Shown here piece by piece: positions 56,001-64,000 of a stretch of DNA of 64,000 nucleotides. The position numbers and the translations under genes are program-made. The first letter of the stretch is position 1; every line of letters starts with the position of its first letter. The notes beneath the pieces are model-generated. The model saw nothing but the letters and a program-made list of their open reading frames with translations, was not told where the DNA came from and searched no databases. Source of the stretch: Styela clava (taxonomy: Eukaryota; Chordata; Ascidiacea; Stolidobranchia; Styelidae); assembly GCF_964204865.1 (NCBI RefSeq), contig NC_135250.1, positions 2,728,001 to 2,792,000 of the forward strand, written 5' to 3'.

Positions 56001-59000
56001 TTCCGATGTCCGCCATCTTGGTTCGCATACTTCGGGAGCACCCAATTGGGACTATATGTCCATCGGTATTCTCAACTTACTGTATGGCGGCCTAATAGCC
56101 TTATACTGAGAAGGTCATTCAAATGGATTCTGGGGCCATATATACATTCTTATACCTAACCTTCTAAATGCTGACTGGAACAATATATCAAACCTATCTG
56201 GAGATTAGAAACTATTTTTAAAAATGAAAACTAACCCATCACTCACCTCTAAATGCGTAATACTCAATCTCTGTCACAGCAGCCGGTACACAGTCCAAGT
56301 TACAATTATCTAAATCTAATGTTTGTCGTTTCATGTTTTCCGCCGGACTTAACTCCCATTCCACGCTTTCGAAGCGACGTAGTAATGCGTACATATCCCA
56401 CTTGCCGTTATCTATTAAAAAGAAATAATGTTATTTAGTTTTTCTTTACTACCGGTATGTCAAAAGTTGGAATTACATATATGATAGACCAATACTATTA
56501 TTGACATATCAAAATTGCTTGCTACATTAATACTCCCTCGACATGCTCATTGGTCAATCTTTATTGTATATATTTTGAATTTATTTTTACACCCAGGTAA
56601 ATCAATTTTAAACTGAATCCTCAATAAAATTTAATTTGATTCCCTTAATTTTTTAGATGTAGCCAAAGTTTGTTGCTTTTCCAATTCTTTGCAAAAAGGA
56701 AAATGTGTTTTCCTCAAAACTAACTTTGACAACTTATAGCCAAGTCTATAAATCTTGTTAATCAGTTTCTAATTCCAGGTTCCTAAACTTTGTTCACTTA
56801 TTAATATACCGCCGTTAATTAGTCCATAACATTTATTACGTTGAGACTTGAGAGGAATCAGGACCGGTAAACCGCAAAAACTTTATTACCCGTTTTGATT
56901 TAGTAATCGTCTCTAACCACCAATAAAATACGACATAGTTCAAGGTGCCTGCAAGGGATGCCTTATTACATTAGGCAAGAAATTCAAATCTTATATTGTA
57001 TTGCTTATTGTTACAAGAAAGCCTATACATATTCCAGCTCTTACTAAAACCTTTTTCCTAAACAAGAGCCCCCTGATTCATGTCAGCAAATGTAAAGTAC
57101 AAATCAATGCTGGAGTATTATTTCCTACTGCTTGGTAAGCAGGTTTCAAGAACAATTTGAACTATCAGTAGAGGTTGCGCGAGATTAACTACCATTCCTT
57201 TCTCAACGACTTTGCGCTAGTGGATTCGTATGCGTATGATGCAAGGATGCTGTAGCAGGAATATAAATAACATACTATGCAATTCAAGTCTTGCTGCACA
57301 CTAACACAAGTATATTTCTGTAACGTTTCGTCAGACCAAAATCAGACTTCTTCAGAGGTTGTCAACTGCTTGTCTGATGAAGTCTGATTTTAGTCAGACG
57401 AAACGTTGCAGAAATACTGTGCAGCAGGACTCTTCAATTACAATTTGTACTGCTTAACAAAATTATCATAACGCAACAGAACGGAGCGAACAAATACTAG
57501 GATAAATTAATTAATGAATTTTCCTAACCAGAGATTGCAGGACAACATTTTTATAACGTTTTTTGCTTTAAACAAAGCTCTGTATATGTACTACTGTACA
57601 GGATTCTATCTGTTTCTTGATAATATTCACTTAAAATGTCAAGTTTTGTGTTATGAATAATTGAACATTTGGTCAAATTTTTGATTAACAGGAATCCAAA
57701 TATTTCAGTTAGTTGAAAGAAATTTTGACAGATAAAATCATTTCTTTTCTGTAAGCGACTGGTAGGCTAAGGGACAAAACCTTTACTACTTAAACTTAGA
57801 CATCTTTATCAGTTTGGGCCATCTCTGTGCCAAATTCTAGTGGTATCTTTCTTCTGTAATCTTTAACGAAAAATGTTTTTTTTTCAAGGGAACTTCTGTA
57901 GGTATAAGTATTTTTATTCTTGAATTTTCAGTGATATGAAACTAACTCAATATTCCTTGATAATAACTGCTTTTGTGTGTAATACACTAATTTTCCTCAA
58001 CAGACCTTTTTCAAATCTAAATATATATATATATAGGGTGTCTATAAAATCTTGAAATCTTTCAAAATTGCAAAGGGAATTCATTGATACCATATATTGT
58101 TTTGAGGCTCACAGATGTAATAAATGAAGGAAATATACTTGAACAATTACTGATTAAAAATAACAAACCTGATTAATATATATTGAGGACTGACTTCATA
58201 ACAAATTTGAAATTGTAAAGGAACTTTATGGACACCCTGTACTATATAAACAGCTTTGTTCCTTTAGTTTTCAGAAATACGAATCTTAGCTGTTCAGCAC
58301 AATACTATTGCAGTTTTATTTCAACAGGCTCACAGGCAACAATTTTTTTAAACTGAGAAATCCTATCGATGTACACCTGTATAAACCCTGAGTTTCGTAT
58401 TTATTAGACTGGCATTTAGTTTCATCGAAAATATCTATTCTATAATAAATACAATTATCCAAATATCTCGATCAATGAGGTATTTTCCAAAATCATGCAC
58501 AATGTGCGATAATTACTAGTCAATATGTCATGTTTTGTATCGAAATGATTCTCAATGTAACAATAACGTTAATTTTGTTGCGTATCGGTGTATATTCTAA
58601 TTTTGGAATGCAGACGTATTAGTCTGTCATGTGTAATGTTTCAAATAGAAATTATTTCGTGGAATAAACCGGTCAAAACTGGTCTTAACTCGTATTAGGT
58701 ATGGTCTATATCTGACTAGCATGGTGTACCAATGGCCGATTTCTGAGAGAATGGTAAATATAGGAGTTTCCTTTTTCTATTCCTGATGGAAGTTTCCTAT
58801 TTCCCAGTATATGCTGTTCATATAGTTTAGTAAGTCGAGCTTACAAGAAATTTTTATTTAAAATTCTAAATTTTTTACTTTGCAGAAAATACCTTGAAAT
58901 TCACAAATTTCAACGAGTCATGAAATTATTACCTCATCAAATTTTGGTCATCAGTTCACAAAATAATTTTTTTTTATTGCAATATGACAATTATGATCTA

Positions 59001-62000
59001 TATCAGAATTCACTGTAATTCTTGAAAAATAAGTTATTTTATGACATCATGATGTCATTATTAATCACAAAATTTAAAACAATTCATCAACATATCATGA
59101 TTTATAGGATAATATGACGTAAAAGTTTTTGCAGAATATTCAACTTTTTCGTAATCTCATAAATTATCCTTCTATGTAAAATTCCTTTTTAAATTAAGTT
59201 TAAACTTGATTCCCTCACCTAAATAAATGTTAGTTATTTTTAACTTCATTCTGCTGTATGGGAACACTGTATTAATTTGAAATGGGAATTAAAAACAATT
59301 GTAAATCTCAGAATTTACAGTATTCTTATGCCATTGCGCTTTTTATGACATCATTATTAATTATCAAATTTGAAATGATTCATCATCAACAAATCATGAT
59401 TTATAATACAGTATGACAGAAACGTTTTTGAAAATTTTTGACTTTTTACCTTTTTTAAAATATGTCTTTCCTGCTAAATATTACATTTCGAATTTAAAAA
59501 TTAAGTTTTCGGAGTTAAGTTATTTTCCAAGTTTCTAGATACTTTTTTGTAATATGGAAATACTATTTCAAATAGTAAACATCGCATGAAAACGTATTAA
59601 AGTAATAGATCATTCAGGGGGAACCAGGGGCCCAAAATTTTGCCCACCTAGTCTGGCGGGCCAGGTATGTGTGACATAAATAGTTCCATTTTATGAACAA
59701 TATTTACAGTGTTACAAAGCAAAGGTGGAAAACAATATGCCTCGTGCCAAAACTAAATTTAACAACAATTTGAACAAATTTTTTGGGCTATTTTTAGCTA
59801 AAACATCAAAATTTGATTTTAGTTCGGTTGTGGCAGCATCAGGCAGGCCAGATTGAATTCCCCAACAGGACGGATTTGGCCCCTGGCCATACGTTGCCCA
59901 TGTCTGTTCTAAAGCTATGATTCAATTGTTGCTACTCTAGACATTTTCCAAAAATATAAGCCCTTATTACTACCAAATTTAACTGTGTTAATTTTACATA
60001 AAGACCTCTTATCCCAAGATAATCTCCAGTCCTATTGCTGCACACAAACTTTTTGCAGCACAGTTACACATTTGCAACAATACTATCATGCTTCCTTTCT
60101 AAAATGAATGAATTTGTCACATTTGGAAACTACCGCACAAAATCTAGCACCGCTTCCATGAATACAGTATTGACCCTCTGTATGTGTCCAAATTATGTTT
60201 ATGTATTATATGATTGATAGATGATGTAGAATACGTGCAGTTTCGACAATTGGCTTGACGTCAGTTTTTAATATCTTGTACCGTATTTGTAATTATGATA
60301 ATTAGAATTTTTCTGCATGGCAAAAAACTTTGCAACGAAACCGAAAATTTTGTATTGTTATGAGTTGCAATAATTTCAAAATTATTGCAATACATTTTTG
60401 GATAGGAATAACGCCAACTGAAACTGGATAAAAATGTATATGTGTGTGTCTGTGTGAAACTATTATAATATGGTGAAAAAACATTTTTTGTTATATGGGA
60501 AAAAGAAATTCTATTTTGCAATGCATATCAAACATTTCCAATGTGATCTTAATTTTAGGTAAAATAAAATTTGTTTTTTTTGTAAGTTTTTCCTTACCTG
60601 GTACACAACCCGAGTTCAGGTTGTGCGCCATCTTGGTGCGCATACTTCAGGAGGTCTTTTTTTTACTATGCATGAGAAAGTTAATGAGCCACAAAATTTT
60701 TTGTGCAAAGTGGCCCACGAGAGAAAAAAGGTCTGGATGCTCGTTACTATTTTGTGCTGATTAGTTTTAATTCTTCTATTGACGTAACATGGAAGTGAAC
60801 AATAAAACTTCCAGGAAACCAACGAGTTAATCAATAGAATTGATATTCGTGCCCTATACCGAAACGTGACTTAATTCCTATGTTTAAATTTTACCAACGT
60901 GATTATATCGTGTCGAGGTGCGTTTTTGCAATACTATTAATAATTACGTGATTGTGCATTGATCTTGTATGACAATTCCTTGAAAATATTGTATTCTTAC
61001 TGCCATCTATGGGTTGAAATTCGGAATGTTGTTATGGTTACAAACAAATACAGAATGCCATTTAATTTTTTTTTGGGGGGGCGGGGAGAAGGGGGTTATT
61101 AATAATTTGTATAAAACAAAACGTATAAAGACTGGAGATAGTTTAAACTGGTATGAGAATTTGTCCGACCAGAAACCTTTAGTGTCCGGGAAAATTCATT
61201 TGAATTCTCCCACATTGATTCCCTGTTGAAAAATTCTAAACAATCCTTAAAAATATGAGCTTATGTGAAAAATTCGAATGAAATATACCAGTAAATTAGG
61301 CATAGCCACTCAATAAGGCGGCCCACCCAAAATCAGGCGAAGAAATCGGGTCTACAAAATCAACTAAATAGCCGGGAAATACGGTATTCTTCTTATTTAT
61401 CACAAATTCCTAACTTACCGAATACTAAGCGATGTTCAAGAGTGCCGACGCACAATAACCAGGCATTTCTCTTCACGCTGGAATGCGATTTTTTTTATAT
61501 TTTTTCCGATTCGTGTATGTATAGTTCATATTTTCAGAATGGTGAAGAAATAAATTACTGATTACAGTAATCTAATCTCCATCCAGTTCATTCATTTTGT
61601 ATAGCAATCTGAGATAGCTCAATTATAATATGATCTCTACAGGCCAGGGATAAATGTAGTGTAATAATGACCTAACTTCTAGCAATTTCATCATTTCTTT
61701 GCAAGGAAATTGGTCAGGATATTACAGCCATCAGATTCATACATTGTTAAATGAGGAAATTAGTGGCTGGCAGTGTTCCCTTTCACAATAAATCAATTTC
61801 AAATTTGTAAGGATTGATGGTGTTTCAACAACATGTACAATAATTTATGATTCTTATTCCAGTTAATAATCTTTCCTGAGCACTTCGGAAGTGTGTGTAT
61901 CAATATGGAGGTAAACTAATTTTGTTCGCCCACTTTATATCAAGTTGTGTAAAGGGACTGAAATCTATGGGTATGCGTATATTCATTTGGCTAACACAGA

Positions 62001-64000
62001 CAGTGCCCGAACTCGAATTAAAACTGAAAAAAGGAAAATTGGAATAAAATTGTTGCCTAACCCTAACCTGGTACGCACACAACGGGAATTCCGAAATTTT
62101 TTAAAACTTATTGTAATTGGGAACACTATTTTCATACCATGTGAGAGATAAGCTCAATTGAACAACCAATAAGATTTCTGCGGCTAATTCAAATTAGGAA
62201 AACACCATTTGATTGGTTGTTGATATTTGATTGAAACATTTCTTGGTATTGCGTGTGTTGTCATAGCTTTCAAATTTTCAATTTCAAAATAAACAAGTAC
62301 ATGACCTTGTCTGAGTGCATTTTCTTGTAGTTTCTAATTACTGGTACTTTACTTACAGACTTTGTTATTTAATAAAACAAATAAACATACAAGGGTGTCT
62401 ATAAAGTCCCTTTACAATTTCAAATTTGTTATGAAGCCAGTTCTCAATATATCTTAACTAGGTTTGTTGTTTTTTAATCAGTAATTGTTCAATTCTTTTT
62501 AATTCATTCATCTGTGGGGCCAAAGTAATACATGGTATCGATAAATTCCCTTTGCAATTTCAAAAAATTTTAAGATTTCATGGACACCCTATAGATACAC
62601 ACACAGAGTCCAGGAGATTCAAACCTATTTTTTTTGAATACTCATGCTTATTTTTATCTATACATTGATAGGCTGTTCTGGTCAATGTTGATTATTGGCC
62701 AGTTTAGGTTTTCAAGTACAGATCACGTTTTCATGACTCATGGTATCTCTATTTCGTAATTTATTATCAGAATCAGTCTAAAACTGCATGACTGCAGTTT
62801 GATTCAATTCTGAATAATCTAAATTTTTTCAAGAAAAAGTCACTAACACAAATGCAGATATAAGGGAGCAGTATTTAGGAATATGCTATGCCAATCAATC
62901 ATAAAAATATGATATCATTTTCAGTTGCTTGACAGATGCATTAAAAAAGCAACTGACAGATGCATTAAAAAAATTTAAATTTCCCCACCTCTTATAGATA
63001 TTGTAAATCCCTTTTTCAAAGTGTCACTGTCACCTTCATCATCTTCCTCTTTAATATTTTCATCTTTCTCCTGATTGGTTGAGGACAGTTTGGGCATTGT
63101 TGCATGCTTGGTTGGTCGCTTTAAAGTGCTAAAGTCAAATTCTGAATCATCTTGCACTGAAGATGACTCGAGAGCACTATCTGGGGTTGTCATTGTTTCA
63201 TTGTCTATGTCATAGTCTTCATTTTCATCAGTTGAATTGTTTTGACACAATGCTTTGTTGTCAACATCAACCCCAGAGTCCCGATCGGCTTCAATTTTTT
63301 GAACACCCTCCGCTACCCCTTTGCGATATGTTACGCTCCCATCCTCTTGTGTATATTCCTCCGGAATTTTAGTTTTTAAAAGGGGATAAATGTCTCCCAC
63401 ACCCCCGTTTTTTACCTTGGGCATCATATTTTTAGCGCTTGTTGAAAGATGTGAGTCGCTTGATTTTGGAGCTGGAATTGATGAGTCAGCAAATGCTGAT
63501 GCACTGTTTTTGATTTGGTCGTTCCACAAAGCGATTTCTTTGTCCGCAAGACTGTTTGAATTGTCTAGATCGCTGTCTGTATGTCTTCGACGGATACCTA
63601 TTCTGTAAAATGATTGAGTCTGTGTGATTGTTGCTTGTTTTACTTGTTGTCTTTGTTGATATAACACTCGGGGTTTTGTGTCTTTTCTCGGAGATGCAGA
63701 TGGGTCACTAAAAGATCGAAGTAGTGGGCGTTGTTTGAAAGTTTGTGGCGATAACACCGCCCTTTTTTGAGGCTCAAGGCTGTCGCTACTTTTTGGTCGT
63801 TGACCAGTTTTTGTGTTGTTCTTGGCTTTGCTTTTATTCGCTTTAAAACTAAGCCTATTTACTTTATTGTTCGTTTGTTTACTGGAAGTATTTTCTTCTT
63901 GTATTTTTTCACGTTTTTCAACTATTATGATCTTGTCAGTTGTAAGTTTAGTCTCGTTTTTCTCGTCAACATGGCCACACGAGTTGCAATAAGACACTTT
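52808..64000 (-). CDS. Leucine-rich-repeat protein, 5' incomplete
   Basis: Six minus-strand exons join in phase: 64000-62989 (open at the window edge), 56411-56247, 55486-55341, 54890-54754, 54133-53966, 53051-52808 (stop). All visible junctions are AG/GT. About 623 residues are seen. The first exon encodes a Lys/Ser-rich, probably disordered region with a CNSCGH pair at its visible start and an acidic stretch near its end. Then comes a short NGKWDMYALLRRFESVEW segment, nine leucine-rich repeats, and a basic tail (KSRMRQMPTATSPVKEP). LRRs form curved protein-binding solenoids; no signal peptide or membrane helix is seen, so a cytoplasmic adaptor is plausible (inference). Ladder residues alternate between Cys-type and Asn-type repeats. 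I do not recognise the orthologue. It converges on the kinesin gene. Confidence 0.85.
53095..53295. mobile_element. Tc1/mariner-like MITE, copy 1 (LRR intron)
   Basis: TA-flanked, ends TAGGGTGTCC / GGACACCCTG. The core aatgcaaagggaattcatc is shared with 58034-58239 and, inverted, 62390-62591. Confidence 0.82.
53606..53900. mobile_element. hAT-like MITE, 295 bp (LRR intron)
   Basis: Ends CAGTGGAACTCAAACTTTT / GTTTGGGTATCACTG; flanks gactagag and ggctagag. A damaged relative with the 33-bp triplication lies at about 11560-11800. Confidence 0.83.
53966..54133 (-). CDS. LRR gene, exon with three repeats
   Basis: Reads VLALGGNPGIEIGDE, LKKLGLNDCELEEIP, LTHLHLDNNYI. Lies between cttttcag and gtgagt; phases fit. 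Confidence 0.87.
54754..54890 (-). CDS. LRR gene, two-repeat exon b
   Basis: Reads MLGLGNNKELSSFG and IIWLDLGGCNLKKIPDVV, with donor gtaagt. Confidence 0.87.
55341..55486 (-). CDS. LRR gene, two-repeat exon a
   Basis: Reads VEAVSLNHNSKIENADVLG and LRIINMWGCNLKAIPQTW, with donor gtaatt. Confidence 0.87.
55820..56043. mobile_element. Palindromic MITE family B copy (LRR intron)
   Basis: Nearly identical to 43400-43635, with the same gatggcggacatc inverted ends. Flanked by a 7-base duplication, aattggg. Confidence 0.83.
56247..56411 (-). CDS. LRR gene, exon joining N-terminal region to repeats
   Basis: Reads NGKWDMYALLRRFESVEWEL and the first LRR (LDLDNCNLDCVPAAV). Its two leading bases complete the Asp codon left by the exon at 62989. 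Confidence 0.83.
57165..57440. repeat. Repeat with inverted hammerhead-like cores
   Basis: Two arms (57285-57355 and 57371-57432) are diverged inverted copies. The plus arm reads CTGATGA (57374-57380), a perfect 6-bp stem GTCTGA/TCAGAC with a six-base loop, then GAAA (57400-57403). The minus arm reads CTGAAGA, a similar stem with one mismatch, then GAAA. These are the two boxes of the hammerhead core; stems I and III are not clear. Relatives lie near 2690-2880, 6917-7100 and 39610-39730. Confidence 0.5.
58034..58239. mobile_element. Tc1/mariner-like MITE, copy 2
   Basis: Ends TAGGGTGTCT / GGACACCCTG with TA on both sides. Confidence 0.82.
59613..59915. repeat. hAT-like interspersed repeat, third copy
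   Basis: Shares ttttgcccacct, ctggcgggccaggtatg, gtggaaaacaata and gttgcccatgtctg with 8563-8840 and 10009-10230. Confidence 0.6.
61880..62092. mobile_element. MITE family A copy (LRR intron)
   Basis: Begins agcacttcggaagtgtgtg and ends cacacaacgggaattcc, with the family core between. Confidence 0.7.
62390..62591. mobile_element. Tc1/mariner-like MITE, copy 3 (inverted)
   Basis: Ends CAAGGGTGTC / GGACACCCTA with TA flanks; internal order reversed relative to copies 1 and 2. Confidence 0.8.
62989..64000 (-). CDS. LRR gene, long N-terminal exon (open at window end)
   Basis: 337 codons plus one base, ending ISIR before a gtgggg donor. No ATG start is visible; the frame runs off the window. 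The alternative is that it ends at the stop near 62975 as a separate gene, but the phase match to the 56.4 kb exon favours splicing. Confidence 0.72.

Larger units (their letters stand above)
56412..62988 (-). other. 6.6 kb LRR-gene intron, repeat-rich
   Basis: No nested gene was recognised. Holds the hammerhead-like repeat (57165-57440), mariner-like MITEs (58034-58239, 62390-62591), a hAT-like repeat (59613-59915), a partial family B piece (60590-60658) and a family A MITE (61880-62092). Otherwise AT-rich. Confidence 0.55.

Overview
The window is a piece of an animal nuclear genome. It has spliced genes with GT-AG introns, long AT-rich intergenic stretches and many short transposon relics. 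The recognisable proteins (a TNF-family ligand, a KIF27/KIF7-type kinesin, SLC26A11, NDUFAF2, SNRPE, SNRNP25, multi-finger C2H2 proteins) point to a metazoan. An invertebrate deuterostome such as an ascidian tunicate is my best guess, but it is weakly supported. No bacterial, phage, CRISPR or operon-type organisation is seen.

Layout. 1-899 (+) is the 3' end of a C2H2 zinc-finger gene. 900-11044 is repeat-rich: hAT-type MITEs, a tRNA-derived SINE family, a hAT transposase relic and a repeat that carries hammerhead-like cores. 11045-14967 (+) holds five 3' exons of a TNF-superfamily ligand. 14968-19858 is gene-free and dominated by a 2.1 kb inverted-repeat element. 19883-21469 (-) is a second zinc-finger gene, a finger-by-finger paralogue of the first in opposite orientation. 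21.5-24.9 kb holds repeat relics.

Four genes follow, each with an uninterrupted reading frame: SLC26A11 (24870-26720, +), NDUFAF2 (29143-29577, +), SNRPE (31575-31865, -) and SNRNP25 (33338-33754, +). The two spliceosomal genes are head-to-head, with a 560 bp hAT-like element between them.

34421-49767 (+) is a kinesin-4-type gene (KIF27/KIF7). I reconstructed fourteen exons, about 623 residues: the whole motor and the first part of the coiled coil. The rest of its tail was not found. Its introns hold nested MITEs, SINEs and a minisatellite with a higher-order repeat. 52808-64000 (-) is a leucine-rich-repeat gene that converges on the kinesin; six exons join in phase across a 6.6 kb intron, and the 5' end lies outside the window.

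The genes do not form one pathway. SNRPE and SNRNP25 both serve spliceosomal snRNPs; the others are functionally unrelated. The most notable features outside the genes are the hammerhead-like inverted repeat, the 306 bp higher-order minisatellite, small tandem duplications that copy exon or gene edges, and a SINE whose tail abuts a kinesin splice donor. I found no clearly new multi-gene system.
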